Shown here: positions 9,177 to 18,292 of the stretch, piece after piece
Layout of the letters: each line of letters opens with the position of its first letter
How positions within the stretch are numbered: position 1 is the first letter of the stretch
Source of the DNA: Bradyrhizobium sp. S69
GTDB lineage: Bacteria > Pseudomonadota > Alphaproteobacteria > Rhizobiales > Xanthobacteraceae
Length of the DNA stretch: 64,000 nucleotides
Reading direction: 5' to 3'
NCBI RefSeq assembly: GCF_009766005.1
Contig: NZ_LMUK01000046.1
Location: 379,232-443,231, forward strand
Translations under genes and position numbers: made by a program
The notes under the pieces: generated by a model
Databases searched by the model: none
The model's input: only the letters and a program-made list of their open reading frames with translations
Told to the model about the DNA's origin: nothing

Positions 9177-10010
9177 AACGTAACGGGATGGGGTTGGATC
9201 GAATGAGCCAACGGGTCGGCGAAGCGCCCGATGAAAGAAAAACACGTCGAGCCATCAAATAAATCTTGACAGCATTTTGCTGAGTTGCCCGTCGTGCCAA
9301 TGTGTCGCAGCAGATCACTGTTGATCGCGAAGGCAAATCAGCTTCACTTCTTGCGTTATCCCGTGCCCACCAAGAGGGGCGTTTCGCGATCGTCACGAAC
9401 GTTGGATGCGGGGAGCGATGGACGCGAGTGCTGCGACTGACGAGCGCGGCTGACGCGGACGGCAAAGTCGTGTGGTCCTGACGCCCCAATGGCCGGTGTC
9501 AAATTCGCAGGAAGCTCACGCTTCTTGGGAATGACGGTGACAAACAAGCCAGGTCTCGCCGGGGAGAGCACGATATAAGTCGTAAACCATTGCGCAGGGA
9601 AGGCCGGACTGCCTCCGCTGAACCTGTATGCTCATGTGCGTTTTTTGCTAAGTGCATTTGCACATGAGACCGCGGGTGCAGCGTGCACCCGGTCTTCCCT
9701 GCGCCCTCTATTTTTGGGGCGAAACGATTTGCAACACTCGGGCGAATGCCGTCGCGAGAACGCGGAGTTGTGAATCGCGATCACCCATCCACGTCGTCCC
9801 GGCCCTGCGCCGGGACCCATAACCCCTGGCGTGGGTTGTGAAGGAAGGCATCCGCCACATTGCCGAAACGAGAACACACGGCGTATGGGTCCCGGCGCAA
9901 GGCCGGGACGACGAAAACTGAAAGGCCGCGGCCTCTGGATTGCTTCCGCCTTTGCTCCTTGAGTACGGCGGACAAGTCGCTATCGCTCGCAATGACGGTC
10001 GTCAATGCCC
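9177..10010. other. Long non-coding, repeat-rich intergenic region
   Basis: 834 bases between the convergent MFS and glycogen synthase genes with no supported gene. It holds a stem-loop at 9674-9690 (GGGTGCA-GCG-TGCACCC) and the 122-bp palindromic repeat at 9792-9913. The part from about 9226 to 9780 resembles a sequence I recall recurring in Bradyrhizobium genomes, often mis-annotated as short hypothetical proteins; this is from memory and unchecked. Short frames here lack signatures and ribosome sites. Confidence 0.55.
9792..9913. repeat. Imperfect palindromic repeat (copy 1, uninterrupted)
   Basis: The arms CGTCGTCCCGG...GGGACCCAT and ATGGGTCCCGG...CCGGGACGACG are inverted copies around a middle of about 65 bp. 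The same family recurs at 30629-30721 plus 32101-32129, where an IS element splits it at the start of the right arm. This copy therefore shows the empty target sequence GGCGT|ATGGGTCCC (about 9880-9893). Confidence 0.8.
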
Positions 10011-11426
10011 CTAAACCGACAGCGCCTTGCGATACAGCGCGCCGTAGCAGGCCGCCGAGATCGCCCAACTGAACGAGCGTGCCATGGCGTTGCGGCGCAT
10101 CTCGTCGAGGCGATCCTTGGCAGCGAAGGTGCTGAACGCGCGCCGGACGCCGCCGAGAAAAGATTCCGTCGAGGGTTGCGCGAACAGGAATCCGGTTTCA
10201 CCGTCCTGGATGGTTTCGGCGAGGCCGCCGGTCTGGTGGCCGATCGGCAGCGATCCGAATCTCTGCGCGTACATCTGGCTCAGGCCACACGGCTCGAACC
10301 GCGACGGCATCAGGGTAAAATCGCTGCCGGCAAAAATCCGCCGGGCCTGGCCGTCATTGAAGCCGATGGCAACGCCGATCGCGTCGGGCCGGCGGCGGTG
10401 GGCGTCGACCAGCGCCTGTTCGATCGCGGGCTCGCCGCTGCCGGTCACGACGATCTGTCCGCCGGCCTCGATAATCTCGTCGGCGGCCGACAGCACGAGA
10501 TCGACGCCTTTCTGATGCACCAGACGGGCAACCAGCCCGAAGATCGGACCGCGCGAGATCGCCAGCCCGAATTGCTGGCGGACGTAATCGGCATTCGCGC
10601 GTTTGCCCTCCCAGTCGCCGGCGCCAAACGGCTGCGCCAGTTGCGCGCAGACCCGCGGGTCCCAACTTTCGTCGATGCCGTTCAATATTCCAGTCAATTG
10701 CGCGGCATCGGAGCGCTGCCGGAGCAGACCTTCCAGCCCGCAGCCGAGTTCGGAGGTGGTGATCTCCCTGGCATAGGTCTCGCTGACCGTGGTCAAATGC
10801 GAGGCGTAGACGATGCCGCCTTTGAGGAAGGACAGTTTGTCGTAGAACTCCAGGCCGTCGATGTGGAAGGAATCCTGGGGCGCACCGATCCGGCGCAGTG
10901 CCTCCTTCGGAAACAGGCCCTGATAGGCCAGATTGTGGATGGTCAGGATGCTAGGAATGCTGCTGCCGTTCCAGCGCAGATAGGCCGGCACCAAGGCGGC
11001 CTGCCAATCATTGGCGTGGACCAGGTCCGCCGCCCAATTTTTGTCCAGTGTGCCCACCGCCAACTGAGCAGCGGCCGAGGCAAATCGTCCGAAACGTACG
11101 TCGTTGTCCGGCCAGTCCCGGCCCAGCGTGTCGCCATAGGGATTGCCGGGTCGATCATAGAGCTCTGGACACAACAGCACATAGACCGGCAGGCCGTCTC
11201 TGGTCGATGCGCGCCCAAGCTTGCAGGCCGGCATTTCCGCCAATGCGGCGCATTCGCCGACGATTTGAATATGGAGCAGTTGTTCGACGACGTCGCGGTA
11301 GCCCGGCAACATGATCCTGACATCGCTCAGAGAGCGCAGCGCCCGGGGCAGCGCCGCCGACACGGCTGCAAGGCCGCCCACCCGGACAAAATCGTCCATT
11401 TCCGTGGTAACGAAAAGTACCCTCAA
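10011..11426 (-). CDS. glgA: Glycogen synthase (ADP-glucose type)
   Basis: GT5 starch/glycogen synthase that extends alpha-1,4-glucan from ADP-glucose in the cytosol; about 471 residues. The N-terminus has LRVLFVTTEMDDFVRVGGLAAV, equivalent to the K-x-G-G-L donor loop but with Arg for Lys. Then come DLVHANDWQAALVPAYL, ILTIHNLAYQG, GLVARLVHQKGVDLVL and the E-x7-E region SRFEPCGLSQMYAQRFG with TGGLAETI. No ATG fits. I prefer the TTG at 11426, which has GAGGG six bases upstream; an in-frame TTG at 11450 adds 8 residues. It may work with the debranching enzyme at 5041. The Lys-to-Arg change leaves some doubt about strict GlgA activity. Confidence 0.82.
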   Translation of the reverse strand: MRVLFVTTEMDDFVRVGGLAAVSAALPRALRSLSDVRIMLPGYRDVVEQLLHIQIVGECAALAEMPACKLGRASTRDGLPVYVLLCPELYDRPGNPYGDTLGRDWPDNDVRFGRFASAAAQLAVGTLDKNWAADLVHANDWQAALVPAYLRWNGSSIPSILTIHNLAYQGLFPKEALRRIGAPQDSFHIDGLEFYDKLSFLKGGIVYASHLTTVSETYAREITTSELGCGLEGLLRQRSDAAQLTGILNGIDESWDPRVCAQLAQPFGAGDWEGKRANADYVRQQFGLAISRGPIFGLVARLVHQKGVDLVLSAADEIIEAGGQIVVTGSGEPAIEQALVDAHRRRPDAIGVAIGFNDGQARRIFAGSDFTLMPSRFEPCGLSQMYAQRFGSLPIGHQTGGLAETIQDGETGFLFAQPSTESFLGGVRRAFSTFAAKDRLDEMRRNAMARSFSWAISAACYGALYRKALSV

Positions 11427-11608
11427 GCGACGCCCTCGTACCGGCCTCAACCACGAATATGCAAGATTGGGTCCATTTTTTTCGATCGCAGATGGCGGCC
11501 TTGGAAACGCGCACGAGGATCAGGTACTGACGGGAGCAGCTTCCCTGCCGCGGCAGCACAATCTAGGGTCAGGCAGCGCCGGGCGATGCGGCGGAAGGAG
11601 CTTCAAGA

Positions 11609-12814
11609 ATGGCAATAACGGGAAACGATGAGGGTATTTTGACAAAGAGCTTTGCCGGTCTGCGCGTACTGGATTTCTCGACCACGATTGCCGGCCCGCA
11701 TTGCGCGCGGATGCTGGCCGACATGGGTGCCGAAGTCATCAAGATCGAGCCGGCGGAAGGCGAAACCATGCGGACCCGTCCGCCGGTTCGCGGCGGCAGC
11801 AGCAGCGTGTTCGGTGGGCTCAATGTTGGCAAGACGAGCCTTGTCCTTGATTTGAAATCGCCGAAGGCGATCGAGATCGTCCGCCGGCTGGTCACGAACG
11901 CTGACATCCTGGTCGAGAATTTCCGCCCCGGCGTGATGCGGCGGCTGAAGCTGGACTATGCCACGCTGCAGGCGCTGAACCCGAAGCTGATCTATTGCTC
12001 GATCTCCGGATACGGCCAGACCGGTCCGTCGGCCGAACTGCCGGCTTACGCGCCGGTGATTCACGCCGCCTCCGGCTACGACATGGCGCATCTGTCGTAT
12101 CAGCCCGGCCGCAGCCGGCCGGACTATTGCGGTATCTATCACGCGGACGTCCTCACCGGCGTCTATGCCTTTGGTGCGATCTCGGCGGCGCTCTATCAGC
12201 GTCAGGGCAGTCAGCGCGGCCAGCACATCGATGTCTCGATGCTGGAATCGATGCTCAGCCTGACCTTGAACGAGGTGCAGTGGTCGCAATTCGCGGTCGC
12301 CCCGCCGAGCCGTCCGATGTTCGGTCCGGTCGAGACCGCCGATGGTTATGTGATGATCGCGATCGCCAGCGAAAAGACTTTCCAGAGTCTGGTTACCGCG
12401 GCTGGCCGTTCCGAATGGATCGGCGATCCACGCTTTGCCAAATACAACGACCGCCGCAGCAACTGGGCGAGCCTGATGGATGGCATCGAGGCCTGGTCGC
12501 GCACGCTCTCGACCGTGAACTGTCTTGCCGCGCTCAATGAATATGGCGTGCCCAGTTCGGCCTATCGCAGCGTGGCCGAAGCGCTGGCCGATCCGCAGCT
12601 CTTGCATCGCGGCGCGCTGGCCGACGTGGAAGACGACGGCGGGATCTTCAAGGTGATGAACCTGCCGTTCCGGATGTCGGGCACCGAGGTCTCGGCGGGC
12701 CGGCGCGCGGCGACGCTGGGCGAGCATACCGTGGGCTATCTGCGGGAAGCCGGTTTGTCGGAAGGTGAGATCGCCGCATTTTCGGGCAAGCCGGTCATGG
12801 CCGCGCAGCGCTGA
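11609..12814 (+). CDS. Class III (CaiB/BaiF) CoA-transferase
   Basis: 401 residues. It transfers CoA between carboxylates through an aspartyl-CoA anhydride. Family marks are the start LRVLDFSTTIAGPHCARMLADMGAEVIKIEP, the glycine loop YCSISGYGQTGP, and the catalytic-Asp region CGIYHADVLTGVYAFGAISAAL near residue 180. GGAG lies about 10 bases ahead of the ATG. It is followed by an alcohol dehydrogenase and a beta-decarboxylating dehydrogenase on the same strand, which suggests a catabolic set. The acid substrate is not predictable. Confidence 0.87.
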   Translation: MAITGNDEGILTKSFAGLRVLDFSTTIAGPHCARMLADMGAEVIKIEPAEGETMRTRPPVRGGSSSVFGGLNVGKTSLVLDLKSPKAIEIVRRLVTNADILVENFRPGVMRRLKLDYATLQALNPKLIYCSISGYGQTGPSAELPAYAPVIHAASGYDMAHLSYQPGRSRPDYCGIYHADVLTGVYAFGAISAALYQRQGSQRGQHIDVSMLESMLSLTLNEVQWSQFAVAPPSRPMFGPVETADGYVMIAIASEKTFQSLVTAAGRSEWIGDPRFAKYNDRRSNWASLMDGIEAWSRTLSTVNCLAALNEYGVPSSAYRSVAEALADPQLLHRGALADVEDDGGIFKVMNLPFRMSGTEVSAGRRAATLGEHTVGYLREAGLSEGEIAAFSGKPVMAAQR

Positions 12815-12898
12815 AGCTGCACGGCGACGGATTTGTCTCGACCGGACAGACATGGCAATGTCGGTTCAAGAGCAAGAATTATCGACGGGAGAGCAGCG

Positions 12899-13966
12899 AT
12901 GAAGAGTTTCCAGGTCACCGAGTTCAACGCCCCCTTGACGGAGGTTGACCATCCCACCCCGCAGCCGGCGGGAAAGCGGGTCCTGATCAAGGTGAAGGCC
13001 GCCGGAGTCTGTCATAGCGACCTGCATATCTGGGAAGGCGGCTACGATCTCGGGCATGGCCGCAAGCCGCTGTCGCTGAGGGATCGCGGCGTATCGCTGC
13101 CGCTAACCATGGGGCATGAGACCGTCGGCGAGATCATAGCGTTCGGGCCGGACGTGAAGGCTGCCGACAAGGGCGATCTGAAGATCGGCGACGTCGCGTT
13201 GGTCTATCCCTGGCTCGGCTGCGGCACCTGCGAAACCTGTCTCGGAGATGACGAGAATATGTGCACCAAGCCGAACGCGCTCGGCGTCTACTGCGATGGT
13301 GGCTACGCCGACCACATGACGGTGCCGAACCCGAAATATCTTCTGAATTTGAACGGGCTCGATCCTGTGACCGCGGCACCCTATGCCTGCTCCGGTGTCA
13401 CCACCTACAGCGCGCTGAAGAAGGTCGAGGAGCATTTCAACACCCCGATCGTGATCTTCGGCGCCGGCGGTCTCGGCCTGATGGCGCTGTCGCTGTTGAA
13501 GGCGATGGGCGGCAAGGGCGCCATCGTGGTCGATATCGATGCGCGCAAGCGGGAAGCCGCCGAGGCGGCCGGCGCGCTCGCGACCGTCGACGGCAAGGCG
13601 CCTGACGCGCTGGAGCAGCTTGCCAAGAAAGCCGGCGGACCCATTCGCGCGGTGATCGATCTGGTCGGCAACGCGGCGACGGCACAGCTCGGCTTCGACT
13701 GCCTGGCCAAGGGCGGCAAGCTCGTGATGGTCGGGCTGTTCGGCGGCGGCGCGCCATGGGCGCTGCCGCTGATTCCGATCAAGGCCATCACCATTCAGGG
13801 CAGCTATGTCGGTAATCTCAGGGAGACGCGGGAACTGCTCGATCTCGTGCGCAGCAGGAAGATCGCCCCGATCCCGGTCACCACGATGCCGCTCGCCAGC
13901 GCCAATCAGGCGTTGACCGATTTGCAGAAAGGCAAACTGGTCGGCCGCGCGGTCTTGACGCCGTAA
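12899..13966 (+). CDS. Zinc-dependent alcohol dehydrogenase (MDR family)
   Basis: 355 residues. It should oxidise an alcohol or hydroxy-acyl substrate with NAD(P). Catalytic-zinc ligands are C38 and the GHE at 72-74 (H73, E74). The structural zinc lobe is C108, C111, C114 and C122. A Rossmann segment VIFGAGGLGLMALSL follows. The start at 12899 is preceded by GGGAGAG; the frame is open further upstream without homology. It lies directly after a class III CoA-transferase. A dehydrogenase acting on a ring or hydroxy acid is plausible, but the substrate is open. Confidence 0.85.
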   Translation: MKSFQVTEFNAPLTEVDHPTPQPAGKRVLIKVKAAGVCHSDLHIWEGGYDLGHGRKPLSLRDRGVSLPLTMGHETVGEIIAFGPDVKAADKGDLKIGDVALVYPWLGCGTCETCLGDDENMCTKPNALGVYCDGGYADHMTVPNPKYLLNLNGLDPVTAAPYACSGVTTYSALKKVEEHFNTPIVIFGAGGLGLMALSLLKAMGGKGAIVVDIDARKREAAEAAGALATVDGKAPDALEQLAKKAGGPIRAVIDLVGNAATAQLGFDCLAKGGKLVMVGLFGGGAPWALPLIPIKAITIQGSYVGNLRETRELLDLVRSRKIAPIPVTTMPLASANQALTDLQKGKLVGRAVLTP

Positions 13967-13978
13967 GATTTCTACAAC

Positions 13979-14067
13979 CGTCATGGCCGGGCTTGTCCCG
14001 GCCATCCACGTCTTTCTCGCTGCAAAGCCGTAAGACGTGGATAACCGGCACAAGGCCGGGCATGACG
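13979..14067. repeat. Palindromic intergenic repeat
   Basis: Inverted arms CGTCATGGCCGGGCTTG and CAAGGCCGGGCATGACG surround an inner CCACGTCTT / AAGACGTGG pair. It is similar in outline to the 9792 family but a different sequence. It sits between the alcohol dehydrogenase stop and the next gene and could end transcription as RNA. Confidence 0.7.
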
Positions 14068-14099
14068 AACTTAACTTCTTCTGTACCAAGGAACTCTTC

Positions 14100-15179
14100 A
14101 TGTCAGCTAACGACGCATTCCACATTGCAGTACTCGGCGGCGACGGTATCGGTCCCGAAGTCATGGCGCCGGCGCTGGAGGTGTTACGCAAGGTCGAAAC
14201 GAAAGCCGGCCTGAAATTCCGCTTCACCGATGCGCCGGCCGGCGCCAACCATTATCGCGAGACCGGCAAGTCGATGCCTGAGAGCACCGTGCGGCTGTGC
14301 GAGGAGGCCGATGCGATCCTGCTCGGCGCCTGCGGCCTGCCGTCGGTGCGCTATCCTGATAATACCGAAATCATGCCGCAGGTGGAGCTGCGGTTTCATT
14401 TCGACCTCTATGCCGGCGTGCGCCCGGCGCGGCTGATTCCGGGCGTGCCGAGCCCGATCGTCGGCGCGGACCAGCGCGGCATCGACATGGTGGTGATCCG
14501 CGAGTCCACCGAAGGCCTGTTCGCGTCGATGGGCAAGGGCGTCGTTACCGATAGCGAAGCGCGCGAGACGCTGGTGATCACGCGCAAGACCTCCGAGCGG
14601 CTGTTCGAGTTTTCGTTCCGGCTCGCCGAACGCCGCAAGGCGCGCGGGCGGCCGGGCGCGCTGACCTGTGTCGACAAGGCGAATGTGTTCAAGGCATTTG
14701 CGTTCTTCCGCGAGATGTTCGACGACGCGGCCAAGCGCCATCCCGACGTCAAGACCGACCGGCTCTATGTCGACGCGTGCTCGGCACTGCTGGTGAAACG
14801 CCCCTGGGATTTCGACGTGATGGTGATGGAGAACATGTTCGGCGATATTCTCTCCGACATGACCGCCGGCCTGATCGGCGGCATGGGCATGGCGCCGTCG
14901 GCCGACATCGGGGATCGCTACGCGGTGTTCCAGCCGTGCCACGGCACCGCGCCCGACATCATGGGACAGGGCAAGGCCAATCCGACCGCGATGATCCTGT
15001 CGACGGCGATGATGCTGGATTGGCTCGCCGACAAGCACGGCCTCGAAGGCGCAGCGGAAGCCGGTGAACGCATCGAGCGCGCGGTCGACAAGGTCTATGC
15101 CGACGGCATCAAGCCGATCGAATTCGGCGGCCGCAATGGCACCGCGGATATTGCAAAGGCGGTGCTGGAGGCGCTGTAA
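14100..15179 (+). CDS. Isocitrate/isopropylmalate dehydrogenase family protein
   Basis: 359-residue beta-decarboxylating dehydrogenase acting on a 2-hydroxy acid with NAD(P). N-terminal FHIAVLGGDGIGPEVM, the substrate-side region ELRFHFDLYAGVRPARLI, VIRESTEGLFASMGKG, the metal/cofactor signature ENMFGDILSDMTAGLIGGMGMAPSAD and the NAD loop HGTAPDIMGQGKANPTAMILS are all present. The start at 14100 has AAGGA eight bases upstream, and codons before it come from the palindromic repeat. The family includes 3-isopropylmalate, tartrate and homoisocitrate enzymes. The context (CoA-transferases, dehydrogenases) argues for catabolism rather than leucine synthesis, so leuB is not assigned. Confidence 0.82.
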   Translation: MSANDAFHIAVLGGDGIGPEVMAPALEVLRKVETKAGLKFRFTDAPAGANHYRETGKSMPESTVRLCEEADAILLGACGLPSVRYPDNTEIMPQVELRFHFDLYAGVRPARLIPGVPSPIVGADQRGIDMVVIRESTEGLFASMGKGVVTDSEARETLVITRKTSERLFEFSFRLAERRKARGRPGALTCVDKANVFKAFAFFREMFDDAAKRHPDVKTDRLYVDACSALLVKRPWDFDVMVMENMFGDILSDMTAGLIGGMGMAPSADIGDRYAVFQPCHGTAPDIMGQGKANPTAMILSTAMMLDWLADKHGLEGAAEAGERIERAVDKVYADGIKPIEFGGRNGTADIAKAVLEAL

Positions 15180-15258
15180 CGTGCGCGGCCTAGATTCCGC
15201 GCCGCCTAAATTCTCTCATTGGTTGGACGTGCCGCTCGCAATGACGATGTAGCCCGCC

Positions 15259-16488
15259 TTAAATGACGCGCGCGGCCTTCAGCTTCTCGATGGCTTCCTC
15301 GTCGTAACCGAGCGACCGCAGAATCTCGTCATTGTGTTCGCCGAGATCGGGCGTGGCGGTCCGGATCGCGCGATCGAAGCCTGTAATCTCGCAGGGCTGC
15401 GCAATCAGGTCGATCTCGCCGAGGCGGGAATGGGTGACGGCGCGCTTGATCCGCAATTCCTCGACCTGCGGGTCGGCGAAGACTTCCCGGACATTGTACA
15501 CGGGGCCGCAGGTCATGCCCTCGGCCACCATGATGTCGGACCATTGCTGGCTGGTCTTCGTGCGCAGGGCACTCGTGATCAGTTCGTTCAGCGCCTCCCT
15601 GTTCCGTCCGCGCAACGTGGAAGAGGCAAAGCGCGGGTCGCTCGCCATCTTCTCGCGATCGATCAGCCTGCAGAATTTCTGAAAATTCTTGTTGCTGGTG
15701 GCGGCCAGATTGAGGAAGCCGTCGGCGGTCGGAAACAGCCCCATCGGCGTGTTGGTGGGATGATTGTTGCCTTCCTGCGGTGGCACCTTCTTGTCCATCG
15801 TCCAGCGCGTGGCCTGGAAGTCCATCAGCGCGATACCGGCTTCCAGCAGCGACGTCTGCACCCAGCGGCCTTCGCCGCTCACCTCACGGTCGAGCAGCGC
15901 GATCAGAATGCCTTGCGCGAGGAAGGCGCCCGCCATGATATCGGTGACCGCAACGCCGACGCGCAGCGGTCCCTGGCCGGGAAATCCCGTCACCGACATG
16001 ATGCCCGTCATGCCCTGCGCGATCTGGTCAATCGAGGGACGCGCGGTATAGGGGCCGTACTGGCCGAAGCCCGAGATGCTGCCATAGACGATCCGCGGGT
16101 TGCGCTTCCGGACCGCGTCGAAATCGACGCCAAGCCGTTTGGTGACGCCGGGCCTCATGTTCTCGACGACCACGTCGGCCTGTTCGGCGAGCCGCATCAG
16201 GATTTCACGGCCCTCGTCGGTCTTCAGGTTCAGCGTGATGGCGCGCTTGTTGCGGTGCAGGTTCTGGAAGTCAGAACCGTCGCGCCGGCCCACCACTTCG
16301 CCGGCTTCAGCAGTGTCCGGCGGCGGTTCGACCCGGATCACATCGGCGCCCCAGTCGGCCAGCGTGCGGACACAGGACGGGCCGGCACGCGCCAGCGTCA
16401 GGTCGATCACCTTGAAGCGTGACAGCGGTAATCGTGAGGCCTGGGCTTGCGGGTTGGCGGCAGCGGGGGCGTCGACGGGCTTGTGCAT
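15259..16488 (-). CDS. Class III (CaiB/BaiF) CoA-transferase
   Basis: 409 residues, second CoA-transferase of the window. FKVIDLTLARAGPSCVRTLADWGADVIRVEPP begins the fold after a 20-residue Ala/Pro-rich leader, followed by YGSISGFGQYGPY and the catalytic-Asp segment VAVTDIMAGAFLAQGILIALLDR. It lies 12 bases downstream of the crotonase gene on the same strand, so the two form an operon. A pathway that activates an acid to its CoA ester and passes it to the crotonase is a reasonable inference. Confidence 0.87.
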   Translation of the reverse strand: MHKPVDAPAAANPQAQASRLPLSRFKVIDLTLARAGPSCVRTLADWGADVIRVEPPPDTAEAGEVVGRRDGSDFQNLHRNKRAITLNLKTDEGREILMRLAEQADVVVENMRPGVTKRLGVDFDAVRKRNPRIVYGSISGFGQYGPYTARPSIDQIAQGMTGIMSVTGFPGQGPLRVGVAVTDIMAGAFLAQGILIALLDREVSGEGRWVQTSLLEAGIALMDFQATRWTMDKKVPPQEGNNHPTNTPMGLFPTADGFLNLAATSNKNFQKFCRLIDREKMASDPRFASSTLRGRNREALNELITSALRTKTSQQWSDIMVAEGMTCGPVYNVREVFADPQVEELRIKRAVTHSRLGEIDLIAQPCEITGFDRAIRTATPDLGEHNDEILRSLGYDEEAIEKLKAARVI

Positions 16489-16500
16489 GGCAATCGCCCG

Positions 16501-17322
16501 CTATCGCCCGCGAAATTCCGGCTTGCGCTTTTCCATGAAGGCGCGACGTCCCTCGCGGAAATCCTCGGAGTCCATGCATTCAAGCCCGATCTGCTTGATG
16601 GCGTTCATGTCGCGATCGTCACGGTCTTTCAGCACCTGCGCGATGGTGATCTTGGCCGCCTTGATCGCCAGCGGCGCGTTGCCGGAGATAGTGCGGGCGA
16701 TTTCCATCGTCGCATCCCACAACTCGGCGTCAGGCACCACGCGGTCCACAAGGCCGATCCTGACCGCCTCCGAGGAGTGGATCCGCATTCCCGTAAACAT
16801 CAGAAGCCGCGCCCAGGATGGCCCGACCAGCGAGACCAGATGCTTGAGGCCGTCAAAGCCATAGGCGATGCCGAGCTTGGCCGCGGGAATGCCGAACTGG
16901 CTGTCCTCGGCAGCGATACGGATATCGGCCGACATCGCGACCTGCATGCCACCGCCCATGCAGAAGCCGCGGATAGAGGCAATCACCGGCTTGGGGAAAT
17001 CCGCCAGCAACGCGCGCTGCGCGGCGCTGCGTTTGGCATATTCTTCCGAGGCTTCGGCGTTGTGGCGGTTCTTTTCGAACTGGCTGATGTCGGCGCCCGA
17101 AACAAATGCCTTGTCGCCGGCGCCGCGCAGGATCACGATCCGCGTGTTTGGATCGTCGCGCAATTCGATCAGCGCACTGCCGACCCCCTCCCACATCTCA
17201 AGCGACATCGCGTTGCGCTTTTCGGGATTGTTGAAGGTGATGACGCCGATGCCGTCGGCGCTGCTCTGCAGGATCTTGCCGTCGGCATAGGATTTTTCGG
17301 CGCTCTTCGGGACATCTAGCAT
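16501..17322 (-). CDS. Crotonase-superfamily (enoyl-CoA hydratase-like) protein without the canonical catalytic glutamates
   Basis: 273 residues with the crotonase fold. The oxyanion-hole segments KAFVSGADISQF and IRGFCMGGGMQVAMSADIRIA are intact, so CoA-ester binding is expected. The two glutamates used by true enoyl-CoA hydratases are absent: the GGGCE position reads GGGMQ and the QPE position reads IPA (SQFGIPAAKLG). It probably catalyses a different crotonase reaction (isomerisation, hydrolysis, C-C chemistry). It is followed 12 bases downstream by a class III CoA-transferase, probably co-transcribed. Confidence 0.82.
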   Translation of the reverse strand: MLDVPKSAEKSYADGKILQSSADGIGVITFNNPEKRNAMSLEMWEGVGSALIELRDDPNTRIVILRGAGDKAFVSGADISQFEKNRHNAEASEEYAKRSAAQRALLADFPKPVIASIRGFCMGGGMQVAMSADIRIAAEDSQFGIPAAKLGIAYGFDGLKHLVSLVGPSWARLLMFTGMRIHSSEAVRIGLVDRVVPDAELWDATMEIARTISGNAPLAIKAAKITIAQVLKDRDDRDMNAIKQIGLECMDSEDFREGRRAFMEKRKPEFRGR

Positions 17323-17356
17323 GGCGTTGCTTTCGGTGAGGAGGCGGTCTGCGGTT

Positions 17357-18091
17357 CTAAAAAAGGGTGGTGATGAAGGGATCGAATTTCGCCCGGCTGA
17401 AGGCCGGACGCGCCTGCATTTTAGCCCACCATTCGGTGACGCGGGGATGTTTCTCGGCCGTCACCTCGTCGGGCGCGATTTCCTCGTCGATCCGCTTCAC
17501 AAACGGCGTTGCGGCGATGTCCGCGATAGAATAGGCGCGGCCGACAAGCCATCCTGAAGGTTTCAGCGCCTCTTCCATCCGGTCCAGCAGCAGGGTCGTG
17601 AGTTTGTCGCGGGCCGCGCCGCGCTCTTCCTCGGTGTAGGGCTTGCGCGCGACCCGCAGCCACGCTTCCTGGCGTTCCTTGCTTGGGATGCTCTTGAGCT
17701 TTTCGGCGAGCTCTTCGTCGGTCCATTTCTCCGCGGTCTTCTGCAGATGGTGCCGCCAATTGAAGATGATGAGATTGCCGATCAGCCCGTCGATGTGCCG
17801 GATCCAGTTGCGCATCAGCGCCCGCTCATAGGGGCTGTTCGGGCGCAGCGGCGGATCGGGATAGGTTTCGTCGAGATATTCGCAGATGGTGCCGCTCTCA
17901 TGCAGCGGCTGGCCGTCGTGAATCAGGGTCGGGATCACACCCAGCGGATTGATCTTCAGATATTCCGCCGAATGATGTTCCTGGTTGGCCATGTCGACGA
18001 CATGGCTCTCGTAGCTGAGGCCCTTTTCCTCAAGGCACAGCCGGACCCGGCGCGAGGCGCTCGAGCGCAAGCCATGGTGAAGGACGATCAT
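17357..18091 (-). CDS. Glutathione S-transferase family protein
   Basis: 244 residues. A thioredoxin-fold N-terminal domain (MIVLHHGLRSSASRRVRLCLEEKGLSYE) carries a Ser-rich catalytic loop, and NPLGVIPTLIHDGQPLHESGTICEYLDE contains the cis-Pro and the Glu-Ser pair that binds glutathione. A helical C-terminal domain follows to about residue 235. The start at 18091 has GAGGGG upstream, and the frame beyond it lacks homology. It lies upstream of the crotonase/CoA-transferase pair on the same strand and may belong to the same catabolic set; substrate unknown. Confidence 0.85.
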   Translation of the reverse strand: MIVLHHGLRSSASRRVRLCLEEKGLSYESHVVDMANQEHHSAEYLKINPLGVIPTLIHDGQPLHESGTICEYLDETYPDPPLRPNSPYERALMRNWIRHIDGLIGNLIIFNWRHHLQKTAEKWTDEELAEKLKSIPSKERQEAWLRVARKPYTEEERGAARDKLTTLLLDRMEEALKPSGWLVGRAYSIADIAATPFVKRIDEEIAPDEVTAEKHPRVTEWWAKMQARPAFSRAKFDPFITTLF

Positions 18092-18292
18092 GCGTTGCCC
18101 CTCGGTGGGGAGGGCATCGCAACCACGATCAAAAAGCCGTTCTGATCGATGGGCACGTGATAGATGGGCATGAATGCTCCCCGCAGCCGACGCTCTCGGG
18201 CGCCTTGATAGCGCATTGCAGCATTGATTTAAGGCACGCGCAATGTTGTTCCATGCATACGTGCACGGCAGAACAGACGAGGCCCGCAAATC

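Noticed and set aside
9674..9690. Rho-independent terminator at the GGGTGCA stem
   Set aside because: The stem is good, but no T-run follows directly, and it sits 500 bases after the MFS stop within a recurring element.
10005..11618. Plus-strand open frame of 537 codons
   Set aside because: It is antisense to glycogen synthase, which has all family motifs; this frame has none.
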